Positions 48,601-59,857 are shown, numbered from the stretch's first letter. The stretch: 64,000 nt of DNA from Vigna angularis (GCF_016808095.1 NC_068970.1:51557630-51621629), one strand, 5' to 3'. Notes: generated by a model not told the origin, from the sequence alone. Made by a program: numbers and translations.

Positions 48601-50747
48601 TCAAAACATCACATACAAATACTGCTAATAATGTTCCGGTTACAGTACATAAGCATGATGATTTTAGTGTAAATCTTCCACATGAGGAAGGCGGTGAAGA
48701 TGATGTGACAGATCAAGATATGTCTGATCCCACATATCTTTCACTCCTTAGGGACATGGGTTGGAATGACGACAATAAGGAACTTTCTAACTCTCCAAGC
48801 AAGCCTTCGAAGAAAGATGATAATCATTTTGTTCCTGTAAATGATACTTCTCTAAATAAGCATTCTACAAATATCTCAGTTCAAGCTCCAAGAGGTAAAG
48901 TTGAAATTCAGAGGGAACTCTTGGGTTTAAAGAGAAAGGCCCTTGCTCTTAGGCGTGAAGGGAAAGTTGAGGATGCAGAAGAAGTTCTTAAAACGGCCAA
49001 ATCATTAGAAGCACAGATGGTTGAGATGGAAGCTGCAAAGAATAAAGCACAGGTTGTGGCCACTGTGATGGAAGATAAACTTTTCAATCCTCCAGTTGAT
49101 GAAGAAAGTGATGTGGTTGTTTCAGAAGAGGATATGCATGATCCGACATTGAATTCAATTCTTACTAATCTAGGGTGGAAGGATGATGAATCTGAACCTG
49201 TGACCGTAAAAGCAGAGCCAGTTAAGGAAGCTACTGGTAGGTCTACTCATACTATGGATCTATCTGTGCCTGATTTGTCTTCAAGCATTCCTGCTACAGC
49301 TTCAAGAAATAAGGGAGAGATTCAAAGAGAACTTTTAGTATTGAAAAGGAAGGCACTTGCATTTAGGCGCAAGGGAGAGATAGAAGAGGCTGATGAAATT
49401 TTAAGGCAGGCCAAAACTTTGGAAGCCCAACTAGAAGATTTTGGGAACCAGAACAAGGACTTGTCACTTAATGTTTCTAAGGATAAACAGTCTCTTCCTT
49501 CTGAATTGCCTGATTTTCAGGAAAAGCATGGAAATTTGGGAGTTGCTACAGAAGTTGATAATGCTTCAGCCTCATCTGTGGTTTGGTCAAGTAAGAATAG
49601 TTCTGAATCAACATTTGGTTTAGAAAGAATCAACAATGAGTCAAATGTTCCCATCTTAAGGAAGTCTGATAATTTACTTCCTGCAACTTCTCACTTTGCA
49701 GATGGTAAGCATCCATTGCCTGCCGAGGAGAGTACTTCAAGTGAAAATCTTTCAAAAAAGATGAAAGCAGAAAAAAACCAAGGTCATAGCTCCTCAGCTG
49801 GCCACTCTATGGATGTGCTAGAATTAGGTACTGGTGACGGTAGTAACAGTTCTGAAATATTGACTCAAAAACATAAAGAACTTGCTTCAGCTAATTCATC
49901 TCAAGCTGGGTCCGCTATTCACTTGGACTCTTCAAAGAATTTTAGCCAGCATACTGATGTAATTGAAAAGCCAAACATAAACAAGTCAAATTCTGTAATG
50001 GATTATGCTTCTCAGCACCACCTTACCTTGCGTCAGGAAGTTTTGGCTCATAAAAGGAAGGCAGTTTCTTTGAAAAGGGAGGGGAAACTATCAGAAGCTA
50101 AGGAGGAACTCTGGCAAGCCAAGCTGCTAGAGAAGCGATTGGAAGATGGAAGTATGCAGCAAGATACTGCCTCTGTGAGCAATGTTTCCCAGGCGTCAAA
50201 TGTTGTAGAAAAGAAACAGGAATCGTCAAATGTTGTAGAAAAGAAACAGGAATCGTCAAATGTTAGTTCAAAACCATTGAGTAGTCGCGAACGATTCAAA
50301 TTGCAGCAGGAATCTCTGGGGCATAAACGACAGGCCCTAAAGCTACGGAGGGAAGGCCGGACAGAGGAAGCAGAAGCTTTGTTTGAACGGGCAAAGGCAA
50401 TTGAAACCCAGTTGGAGGAGTTGACAGCTCAAGATTCTAAGTTAGATGGCGTAGATGATGTCATGGTTGAGGATTTTCTCGATCCTCAACTCTTATCTGC
50501 TCTGAAAGCTGTTGGACTTGATGATGTAGGCGTTGTATCAAAAGCCCCAGAAAGACAAGAGACTGTGAAATCCAATGCTAAAGTTGAAAACTCTAACCAA
50601 GAGAGAATTCAGCTAGAAGAAAGAATCAAAGAAGAAAAAGTTAAGGCACTTAATTTGAAACGTTCTGGAAAACAAGCCGAAGCGTTAGATGCTCTTCGAC
50701 GTGCCAAATTGTATGAAAAGAAGCTAAATTCATTAACCTCTGGTTAA
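45667..50747 (+). CDS. FYVE zinc-finger protein with nine helical-hairpin repeats
   Basis: Three exons: 45667-45780, 46547-46709 and 47164-50747, GT-AG, 3861 nt, 1286 aa. Residues 18-73 form a FYVE finger with all three signatures: WVVD (18-21), RKHHCR (37-42, split by intron 1) and RIC (68-70), plus eight zinc-ligand Cys/His positions. FYVE domains bind phosphatidylinositol 3-phosphate, so an endosomal or vacuolar membrane role is expected. The rest consists of about nine repeats of the pattern QRELLxLKRKALxLRREGK-x2-EAEExLxxAKxLExQ, the first near residue 180 and the last near 1260; they resemble MIT- or DM14-like helical hairpins. Between them are acidic boxes ending in LGW or MGW (for example DEDMMDPEIAGALESLGW, DQDMSDPTYLSLLRDMGW). 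The C-terminus is the last hairpin (YEKKLNSLTSG). No catalytic domain. It resembles large plant-specific FYVE proteins of unknown exact function; a trafficking scaffold is the likely role. Confidence 0.9.
50196..50265 (+). repeat. in-frame 30-bp tandem duplication within the FYVE gene
   Basis: TCAAATGTTGTAGAAAAGAA recurs at 50196 and 50226, with a partial third copy at 50256. It encodes SNVVEKKQES twice in a linker, so it only lengthens a disordered segment. Confidence 0.95.
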
Positions 50748-51708
50748 TGAAGTAAATACTGCAACTTCAGGGTGGGAAGTCTTCCCTTGTTCAAATTGGT
50801 AGTTACTTTGAGGTTAGTTGAATTTGTGAACTTTCATTAAAGGAGGACTAGAGGGTGCCCAGGAGGTTGCTCCTTCCCTAATTACACATGCATGTTTGCT
50901 TTATTATGCTCATAAATATTGGAGAATGCATACATGATCATTTGCTAGTTACAGTTTTCAGTTGTGCTTCTAAACATGAATCAGTGTTGTATAATATGTT
51001 TACATTTAAGTTTATATAAATGGCCATTCCCACGACATATTGCAGGAACGTTGCCTTCATTTTCACCTAAGAGCTGCTCTCATTATTCCCATTTGTATGG
51101 ACCCTGTTTTTCGGCAATAGGCTAGATCTTTCTTATCCATTTTCCTTTTAAAATAGCTTCATCGCTGTTGCACTAGTGGGGATCTATGACTGTGTATACC
51201 AATTCAAACTGTAGTGATTTTTGGATACAGCTTGGTAATCCAGAAAGAATATATCCAATCTGGGAATGAGGATTTGTGTTCCGTATCCAACTCTATTTCT
51301 TAATGAAAATGTTTGCTGTTTTGAGTTTACATTTATGAAAATGATAAAAAGCGTGATACTACTTTTATTGTTACTTTTTTTACAAGCCAAAAACGTCTTG
51401 ATTTTACATTTATAAAAATGACAAAATGTGTTGTGTTGGGAACAAGAGACAGAATTAGATAGGGGAATGCATTGTGGTAAAGTGGTGGTCCTCACTCCAA
51501 TCTATGAATGGTACGCTGATCGTCTTTGGGGGCAGTGCTTAATGCACGCGAAGCGACTTAAGTATTCTGCTTAAAATAAACTCTAGTATGAAACCCGGAA
51601 ATATTTTAATGGTGTACCTGAGAAAATGCCATAGTTGGAAAAATAACGGAGTTCAAGAAAAAAAAAAGAGAGTAAAAAATAAGGGTAAACTATGTTTTTC
51701 ACAGTATA
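50748..51708. other. 3' UTR of the FYVE gene and spacer
   Basis: The first few hundred bases are probable 3' UTR. No further gene recognised before the LTR element at 51714. Confidence 0.5.
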
Positions 51709-51713
51709 GTTTC

Positions 51714-52567
51714 TGTTTCGACTGAGTTGGTGAGGACCCTGTCAAAACATATAAACTTACTTTTCGAAGACGGGCGGGCGGACGGCGAAGATGCATGGAC
51801 CGGGCGGACACTGTTGAATCCCACGAACCGAAGCAAGCTGAACTGGCGGACGGTACAAAGATGGACGGACACTGCTCCACACGGTACAACGATGGACAGA
51901 CGCCCTCCTACTCCAGACGCTGCTCCATTCTCCAAGCCGGGCGAACGTCCTCCTACTCCAGGCGCTGCTCCATGCTCCAAGCCGGGCGGACGTCCTCCTA
52001 CTCCAGGCGCTGCTCCGTGCTCCAAGCCGGGGGGGCCGGGTACCTGCTAAAGGCACTCCGACGCTCAAGTCAGTAATATGACAGAGCAGTTTGTGATGCA
52101 TGGATGCATCGTAAGGAAAAGTTCTCTAGAACTCATACTTGAGACCTTTATTTATAATGATCGTAATGGGCTTTTACCATTAATAGGCCTGATGAAGGCC
52201 CCTTTTACCTTTAGTGGGTCTGATAACAACCCAAGTACGAATGGTTGGAAGGATGATCGGCCAAGGATGTCAACTTGTGCGTGCGGCCATCTGACTTTGC
52301 TGACCGGTCACACTGGACGCTCGGTCCTTTTGCGTACCTTGGAGGGTCGCCCGGTCTATTGAGCGACCGGGCAGCGATAACTTTGTTGCTCGGCAGTGGA
52401 CGTACGGTCTTCATTGTGACTAGGGAAGGGGTGCGACCTTGGACGAACGCTCGGTCTTGTTTGTGACTTGGGGGGCGGGTGGCTTTGAACGAACGCTCGG
52501 TCTTGTTCGTGACCTGGGGGGCGGGCGGCCTGTGGTTGTCCGTACATCGCCCGATCCTGCTGGTACA
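51714..52567 (-). repeat. left (3') LTR of the non-coding element
   Basis: 854 bp; shares with the right copy the GCGCTGCTCC-type unit at the start, the leader TGATGCATGGATGCATCGTA and the end CGCCCGATCCTGCTGGTACA. It has one more copy of a GCTCCAAGCCGGGCGGACGT-like 50-bp unit than the right LTR, which accounts for most of the length difference. Confidence 0.92.
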
Positions 52568-52870
52568 TAAGTCCCCCGAGCCCGAGCATAATTTTATTAT
52601 GCGTAGGGGTATTGTAGATGGCCCCTCATGCTGAACGCTCGGTCTTGGCGCTCGGCATGGACGAACGCGTGATCCTTGATTCTGACCTGGGCGAACGGTC
52701 TTGGATGGACGCTCTGGTTGTCTTTTCGTACGGCATCCGGTCCTATTGGTACATAAGTCCCCCGAGCCCGAGCGTAATTTTATTATGCGAGGGGGTTATT
52801 ATTGGACGTTTGCTTGGATGCCCACATTGGACGGTCAGTCCTGTTTGGTTAAAAGGATGGACGTTCGGCC

Positions 52871-53125
52871 TTGGAGGCCAATTTGCCGGACGGTTGAATG
52901 TTGAATGCCAGATTTGGCTAAGTACCTGAACGATCAAGGTTGATGCCGGACGGCCTTGGAGGCCAACTTGCCGGACGGTTGAATGTTGAATGCCAGATTT
53001 GGCTAAGTACCTGAACGATCAAGGTTGATGCCGGACGGCCTTGGAGGCCAACTTGTCGGACGGTTGAATGTTGAATGCCAGATTTTGGCGAAGTACCTAA
53101 GACCGAATGGCCGGGCGGTAAGGGT
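52871..53125. repeat. three copies of an 85-bp unit inside the LTR element
   Basis: TTGGAGGCCAA(C/T)TTG recurs at 52871, 52956 and 53041, exactly 85 bp apart, each followed by GCCAGATTTGGCTAAGTACC or a near match. Confidence 0.92.
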
Positions 53126-53502
53126 CGAACAAGTACCTGGAGGCCGGATGGCCGGACGGTTGATGCCAGACGACCGAGGGTCGAATGCCAAATCTGGCTA
53201 AGGTTGAGGCCGGATGGCCGAGACTGGAGGCTTGATAGCCGACAGCCGAGGCCAAACGGCCGAGAGCTTCAGGCCTGATGGCCAAGTGCAGGATGCTGAA
53301 CGACCGTGAGTTGAGGTCGAATGGCCGGGATTGGCCGGTGCTGCATGCCAATTTGGCTAAGTATCTGAGGCCTAATGGTCGAACGGTAAAGGTCGAATGC
53401 GTACCTTGGAGGCCGAACGGCCGGATGATTATTCGGACGTCCGGGCAGTTTGGGTTTCTTTGCGCGGAAGGCATTGGTTCTCGGTGGAACTCTACGTATA
53501 CA

Positions 53503-53829
53503 GCCCGGCCAAGTTGAGAATTGCTCTCGGTGGAACACTCCTTTTCGCCAACTTGATCTTTATGGGGCGGACGCCTCTTCGTTCGTAGCCCGACCAAGTT
53601 GAGAGTTGCTCTCGGTGGAACACTCTTTTTCGCCAACTTGGTCTTTATGGGGCGGACGCCTCTTCGTTCGTAGCCCAACCAAGTTGAGAGTTGCTCTTGG
53701 CGGAACACTCTTTTCATCAACTTGGTCTTTATGGGGCGGACGCCTCTTCGTTCGTAGCCCAACCAAGTTGAGAGTTGCTCTCGGTGGAACACTCTTTTTC
53801 ACCAACTTGGTCTTTATGGGGCGGACGAC
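53503..53829. repeat. four copies of a second, unrelated unit of 84-85 bp
   Basis: AAGTTGAGAGTTGCTCTCGG or a variant recurs in units starting at 53503, 53588, 53673 and 53757, each followed by GGTCTTTATGGGGCGGACG. Same period as the neighbouring array but different sequence. Confidence 0.92.
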
Positions 53830-53989
53830 AATGCTTGGCTCCTTTTTGCTTTGTGCAGTTGTGTAATTATGGCAGGTCACCTGTATTACGAGGCAAACAT
53901 GATCGTATTTCCAGTTTTAAAGAAAGTATGTGTTCATACCTTGTAAGGTGGACTGGTGGGTTCAACATGCTCGGATGAGAATGGTTGTT

Positions 53990-54500
53990 CCCAGAGAGCA
54001 CTTGTGAGGTCGAATGTCCAAATTAATGGGAGGCCGAATGGACGAGCGCATGCTGTAGCCGGACGGCCGAGAGTTAAGGCCTGATGGCCAAACGCTATGT
54101 GAGGCCGGATGGACGAGCGCTCTTTGAGCCGTAAGGACGAGCGCTATTGGAAGCTGGCCCAAACGGTCGGTCGATGAGGCCGAATGGACGAGCGCTCTTT
54201 GAAGCCTAATTGACGAGCGATCTTTGAAGCAGGACGGACGAGCGCTCGCTGAGGGCGGATGGACGAGCGCTCTTTGATCCATGATGGACGAGACTTTCAG
54301 TCTTGACCTCCGGGAGTGGAGTTGGAACGGCCGGGAGTTGAGGCCGGATGACCACATTCTGGATGCCAAATTTGGCTAAGTACCTAAGGCCGAATGGCCG
54401 AGTGGTAGAAATAATGTACCTTGGAGGCCAAATGGCCGGGTGATCCCAAATTTGGTTAAGGTGATGCCAGACGGCCGAGAGCTGAGGCCGGACGACAGAG
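53990..54500. repeat. degenerate GGCCGGATGGACGAGCGC-type minisatellite
   Basis: Words such as GGCCGAATGG and GGACGAGCGCTCTTTGA recur at irregular 25-45-bp spacing. No coding potential. Confidence 0.8.
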
Positions 54501-54504
54501 AACT

Positions 54505-55152
54505 GTAACCGGACGACAGAGAACTGTAACCGGACGGCCGAAAACTTACCAAGGCCGAATGGCCGAGAGTACGAGGCCGGATGGCCAACCGCTCGGGACT
54601 GGACGACCGTTCTGAGGACGAACAGCCAGGAAATCAGGTCGGGCGACCGAGATTTGCATAATGTTTATGAAGCCGAGTGCAAAGGGCTGAAGGGTCGGGA
54701 GTTGACGTTCTTCTGAGGTGCCCCTCACTGGTTCCTTGTGTTTACAATGGGTAATACCCACTCGGCCCCACGGTGGGCGCCAAATGTTTCGACTGAGTCG
54801 GTGAGGACCCTGTTAAAACATATAAACTGTAACCGGACGACAGAGAACTGTAACCGGACGACCGAAAACTTACCAAGGCCGAATGGCCGAGAGTACGAGG
54901 CCGGATGGCCAACCGCTCGGGACTGGACGACCGTTTTGAGGACGAACGGCCAGGAAATCAGGCCGGGCGACCGAGATTTGCATAATGTTTATGAAGCCGA
55001 GTGCAAAGGGCTGAAGGGCCGGGAGTTGACGTTCTTCTGAGGTGCCCCTCACTGGTTCCTTGTGTTTACAATGGGTAATACCCACTCGGCCCCACGGTGG
55101 GCGCCAAATGTTTCGACTGAGTCGGTGAGGACCCTGTTAAAACATACAAACT
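54505..55152. repeat. 324-bp tandem duplication covering the interior/LTR boundary
   Basis: The segment from GTAACCGGACGACAGAG to the first 44 bp of the LTR is present twice, 324 bp apart (for example the primer-site sequence at 54766-54782 and 55090-55106). The first copy ends in a truncated LTR start (54785-54828), the second continues into the full LTR. Confidence 0.92.
55090..55106 (-). other. primer-binding site of the non-coding LTR element
   Basis: Minus strand TGGCGCCCACCGTGGGG, two bases inside the right LTR. TGGCGCC starts are usual for plant gypsy primer sites. A second copy at 54766-54782 comes from the 324-bp duplication. Confidence 0.7.
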
Positions 55153-55934
55153 TACTTTTCGAAGACAGGCGGGCGGACGACGAAGATGCATGGACCGGGC
55201 GGACACTGCTGAATCCCACGAACCGAAGCAAGCTGAACTGGCGGACGGTACAAAGATGGAAGAACGCTGCTCCACACGGTACAACGATGGACGGACGCCC
55301 TCCTACTCCAGACGCTGCTCCATTCTCCAAGCCGGGCGGACGTCCTCCTACTCCAGGCGCTGCTCCATGCTCCAAGCCGGAGGGCCGGGTACCTGCTAAA
55401 GGCACTCCGACGCTCAAGTCAGTAATATGACAGAGCAGTTTGTGATGCATGGATGCATCGTAAGGAAAAGTTCTCTAGAACTCATACCTGAGACCTTTAT
55501 TTATAATGATCGTAATGGGCTTTTGCCATTAATGGGCCTGATGAAGGCCCCGTTTACCTTTAGTGGGTCTGATAACGACCCAAGTACGAACGGTTGGAAG
55601 GATGATCGGCCAGGGATGTCAACTTGTGCGTGCGGCCATCTGACTTTGCTGACCGGTCACACTGGACGCTCGGTCCTTTTGCGTACCTTGGAGGGTCGCC
55701 CGGTCTATTGAGCGACCGGGCAGCGATAACTTTGACGCTCGTTCTTGGCGCTCGGCAGTGGACGTACGGTCTTCATTGTGACTAGGGAAGGGGTGCGACC
55801 TTGGACGAACGCTCGGTCTTGTTTGTGACTTGGGGGGCAGGTGGCTTTGAACGAACGCTCGGTCTTGTTCGTGACCTGGGGGGCGGGCGGCCTGTGGTTG
55901 TCCGTACATCGCCCGGTCCTGCTGGTACAGTTTC

Positions 55935-57427
55935 ATTTTTAGCACCATTGAAGTTTTTGACTGGCCTTTATATATTACTAATTACCTCGATTAAGGTTTT
56001 AACCATGGGCGTTTAAATTAGCATTAAGGGAAAGAAAAATAAAAGGAAAGGTACCCGAATTCTGATCAACCATACAAAAGATGACCCTAATAGTGTGACT
56101 AAACAGGTAACTTACAAGGATAATTAATTTTTTATAAAAAACTAAAATGTTTATTTATATGTTGTTGGGGTAACAAAATTGAAACTTTATAATTTTACGA
56201 GAATAATTGAATTACTAAAAGTTAGAAAATCTCCGGTTTCATTTTTTTTAAAAAGAAAATATTTGAGAATTTCAAGTTTTACTTTAAAAAAGTAAAAATT
56301 TAATTTTTTTGTATTATCAAATTATGTATCTTCTCTTTATATTTAGTTCTTCAACTTGATTTTGACTGGGACATGTCTATTTTTGATTATTACTTTTCGG
56401 ATTATATTAACTCGAGTTGTTGATCTAAGATATTTTCTTTATCTAAATTGTTACTATTATTTTTGTTGTTGTTATGTATTACTGTTATTTGTCAATGTAT
56501 TTCAGTACTTTCTTCCTGCACCTCCATAATTAAAATGAAAAGTCAAATTTACTCTCATCTTCTTCTCTCTTCCTCACATCCATCTTCTTCTTCACTTCAT
56601 TCAACGAACAACAGAGCATGGGTGTCACTCTTTTTTACATGGACTTCTTATAGATTTTTCACTAAGTTATGTGAGCTAGCTTAGTCAAATTGACACATGT
56701 GCTTCTTGATTTTATCTAAACGTGAAGAACGTAGCTCACATGTCAAATCTCCAATTGTCCTTCACTCAATAATATCAATACTCGATGTGACCTAATACTG
56801 TGGAACACACCATCCACCATTCAAGCTCTTGCTTGTGAATAATTTTTTTAATGTTAAATAATTAATAAAAGCTAAATTAAAAAACACATTTAAGCAAACA
56901 AAAGATAAGTCTCGTCAGTACACACCAATAATATATTTTCACTCAATCTGAAAACAGAAAAAAGGTTTCAATTTACCTTAATCGAAAATGGCAATTAGGA
57001 TGAAGTGGGAACATTATTATCATATTATCACTCCTAAAATAAAAATCAATATCTATATTCATAAATGAAGTAAAAATTTATACTTATCATCATCTCATAT
57101 CTAAAATCTTATCTAAAATATAAAAGATATACGTCTTATCCACATCTCACTGAATAACACTCACACTAGTGTTTCAATATTAAATAATTAAATTTTATAA
57201 AAAATAAAAATAAGAACTTAATATTATCAATTTATCAATATTGAAAGAATGTATTCGTTGTCAAATATTTAGAAATATAAATAACAGTTAGATAATAGTA
57301 AAATGATTATGTAAAATATTATGAAATTACATATAAATAAAATTTCATAACAACTAAAACAATAGTTAATTTTGAAAACAACAATAAAACAAAGCTTATG
57401 AAATTAAAAAATATTTTTAAAACCTTA
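55935..57427. other. AT-rich intergenic DNA
   Basis: No gene recognised. 56440-56640 is pyrimidine-rich with a short open frame that lacks family signs. Confidence 0.5.
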
Positions 57428-57436
57428 TAAAAGAAA

Positions 57437-57640
57437 GGCTTAAATGCTTACTTCGTCCCCATGTTAAAGGGTGGATTTCTGTTTAGTATCCGATTTTAAA
57501 AATGCTTATATTTTATCCCAAAGTAGTATAAATTGTATCAATTAGATCCCTTCCGTTAAATTCACATAAACGGAGTTAACTCCAACTGACGAATCTGCAC
57601 TTTTTCTTCTCTCTCCTCTGCATTTTCTGCAATGTTCCAG
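57437..57640 (+). repeat. left terminal inverted repeat of the Pack-MULE
   Basis: Pairs with 59545-59748; similarity weakens beyond about 57605. Confidence 0.9.
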
Positions 57641-57705
57641 CTTTTTCTCTCTCTCTCTCTCTTCTTCCTCACATCAAATTCAACACAAACAAGAGAGAGA
57701 GAAAC

Positions 57706-58093
57706 ATGAAACCTAACAACAACGTGCCAATACTGACCAAGACAGACTCTGAGGTTAGCAGTCTCTCCCAGTCCTCACCGTCCGCTCTCCCCACCGGCTC
57801 GTATACTACGTCCAAAGCCCTTCCCGTGAGTTTGCCTCCACCCGCTTTTCCGGCTCCCGCAAGAGCAGCTCCACCAACCGCAAGGGCCCATGCAGGCCCT
57901 AGAAGGACCACTTCCACGCCATCGAGGAAGAGGGTCTCCTTGACGCCCACGATAATGCCCAACACGGCTTCCCTCGTCGCTGCTATTTCTCGACATTCAT
58001 CTTCGCCTTCCTCCTTCTCTTCTCCTTTCTCTCTCTCATTCTCTGGGCCGCAAGTCGTCCCCCACCACAGATATTGCCACTGCTGCTGCAATC
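57706..58093 (+). pseudogene. captured 5' part of a LEA_2-type membrane protein gene, broken
   Basis: ATG 57706 encodes MKPNNNVPILTKTDSEVSSL, then a frameshift near 57795 moves the homologous reading to another phase: RLVYYVQSPSRE, FSGSRKSSSTNRKG, then KDHFHAIEEEGLLD, PRRCYF and a hydrophobic span (FAFLLLFSFLSLILWAA). This order (KTDSEV...SSPS...VYYVQSPSRDS...IEEEGLLD...RRCY...membrane span) fits the plant family of Arabidopsis At1g45688/At5g42860, as I recall it, related to LEA_2 and NDR1/HIN1-like proteins. Besides the frameshift, a TAG at 57900-57902 replaces the Trp expected in the PWK motif. Only the first exon and some sequence beyond it are present. The fragment should be non-functional as protein, but could give antisense or small RNA to the parent gene. 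Confidence 0.75.
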
Positions 58094-59544
58094 TCTGAGG
58101 TCTGAACTCTATAAAGTCAATTCCTGCATTGGATTCCCATTCCTCAAATTATCATCTCTACTTCCTCACTAGCATTTATTTATTATTGCTGCAGAGAGTT
58201 AGGATGGAGTACAGACAAGTACCTCTCACAGTACTCAGTATAAGCTCGGAGGATTGCAAAATTGAAGCTCCAATTGAAGCTTCATCATCATTGATCTTCT
58301 GAAGGAAATAGTCAATGAAGGAAAATGGGGTAATTGCCTGCATTCTCCACTTCAATGTGTTCAGATGAAGAAGCTTCATTCTCTGAATTGTTTTGGCTTT
58401 AAATATATACTTAGATTCACCCACCTAATTAGAAATTACAAGATCAATGCATGTAGAATTAAAAACATTTATCTTAGTGCATGATTGGAAAAACAATTAT
58501 TTCTTGGACTCAACTCTCCCAGAAAATCAGCAAGTGGATCTACAAAATAAACTGAATCAAAATGCAATTAATAAGTTCATAAACCAAATCATCAGATTGA
58601 AATCATTTACCTACAAATCAAGAGATGTAGGAACATCAGTCTCTTCCATTTTGGCTGCCAAAGATATGAAACCTACAGCCAACAATTTCATTGTCCAAAC
58701 TCATTGCTTCTCAATAAAAAGATCCGATCAAAAGCCATTCAAGACTAAATCAAATAAAAAGAACATTTTCTTTTCTTTGTATAAAATAATTGACATACTG
58801 GTAACTCATAAACAGAGAGGAAACAGTCCAAGTAATTTATAGATAAATACGCACAGAGAGGTCCAAAACCAAAGTGCTCTCGAACCTGTGAAACAGATAG
58901 ATTCAGTCATTAGTTAGAAAATAGTAAATAACAGTCAATGATCAATGATCAATCCTTATTGCAAAGATCAAATAACTTCACACTAATGCAAAAATGAAAT
59001 GCTAATCTGAAGTATAAAGTATGGATTGATAAAATAATCCCAATAAAAAAAGTCAAAATATACAAGAGATTCAGATTCATCAATTGGATTATCTCAAACA
59101 GAAAATGAGGCATACTCAAATCCAAATAAAAATCTTTAAAACAAGGTCATCAAAAGCAGAAGTGAGGATTTTCATAAACCCCGATCAAGATTAGAAGAAA
59201 GAGAGAGAGAGTGCGCGTGTGAGTGTGGGGTTAGGAGACAGAAGGAGGGTTTGAGCGCCAAAGCTACAGAAACTAAGGAACAGTGCATACCATACCGCAA
59301 GTGGACGTGCTGAGTCGTGAATCGGTAGGGGGGGGTTTGTGAGTCGCTACGGGTGGAACTTTGTGTTGGAATGGGTGGTGGCGGGGGTGCCGATGGTTGC
59401 ATGGCCACTGTACGCAGAGTAGCACGTGAACAGGGAGGTGATGGTGGGAGAGATGAAGGTGGCTGTTGGCGTGAATCAGAGGGTAGGAGATGGGTTTGTG
59501 AGTGGAGAGGAGAACAGAAAAAGTGAGGAAGAAGAACAGAAAAA
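58094..59544. other. Pack-MULE interior without a clear gene
   Basis: 58094-59160 is ordinary AT-rich sequence, possibly captured intron. At 59172-59554 two overlapping minus-strand frames exist; one begins MFHLFLFFFLTFSVLLSTHK, which looks like a signal peptide, but no family is recognised. Confidence 0.35.
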
Positions 59545-59748
59545 GGTGGAACATTGCAGGAATGCAGAGGAGAGAGAAGAAAAAATGCAGATTCGTCAGC
59601 TGGAGTTAACTCCGTTTATGTGAATTTAACGGAAGGGATCTAATTGATACAATTTATACTACTTTGGGATAAAATAGAAGCATTTTTAAAACCTGGTACT
59701 AAACAGAAATTCACCCCTTAACATGGAGACGAAGTAAGCATTTAAGCC
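59545..59748 (-). repeat. right terminal inverted repeat of the Pack-MULE
   Basis: Complement of 57437-57640, ending TTTAAGCC before the TAAAAGAAA duplicate. Confidence 0.9.
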
Positions 59749-59857
59749 TAAAAGAAAATCAAATATTTAAGTTTAAAAATATTTTAAATGTTCCTTTCTT
59801 TCTATCTCTAGGTTATAATGAAATCTATTATTTTATACAAAGACTATAATATTAGAT

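Larger units (their letters stand above)
51714..55929 (-). mobile_element. complete non-coding LTR retrotransposon (LARD-like) filled with minisatellites
   Basis: Two direct repeats (51714-52567, 854 bp; 55109-55929, 821 bp) begin TGTTTCGACTGAG and end GGTACA on the plus strand and are flanked by a perfect 5-bp target duplication GTTTC (51709-51713 and 55930-55934). Orientation is minus: next to the right LTR the minus strand reads TGGCGCCCACCGTGGGG, a primer site of the kind seen in plant gypsy elements, and next to the left LTR it reads the purine-rich GGGCTCGGGGGACTTA. The 2.5-kb interior shows no gag or pol; it is made of GC-rich tandem arrays built on GGCCGA, GGCCGGA and GGACGAGCGC words. 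Such composition is reminiscent of the variable tandem repeats of Tat/Ogre-type gypsy elements. It must rely on proteins from another element. Confidence 0.9.
57437..59748. mobile_element. Pack-MULE: Mutator-like element carrying a captured LEA_2-type gene fragment
   Basis: 2312 bp with a perfect 9-bp target duplication TAAAAGAAA (57428-57436 and 59749-59757). The inverted repeats start GGCTTAAATGCTTACTTCG and extend about 200 bp (57437-57640 and 59545-59748); the outer 165 bp show about nine mismatches. No transposase. The left interior holds the captured fragment at 57706-58093; the right interior holds GC-richer sequence with minus-strand frames (59172-59554) of unknown origin, perhaps a second capture. 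The GGCTTAA ends resemble those of the element at 18911-20553, so the two may share a transposase source. Confidence 0.93.

Noticed and set aside
51699..55948. Many overlapping frames of 60-230 codons on both strands
   Set aside because: They lie in GC-rich LTRs and tandem arrays where stop codons are rare; none matches gag, pol or a host protein, and several are simply repeats of one another.
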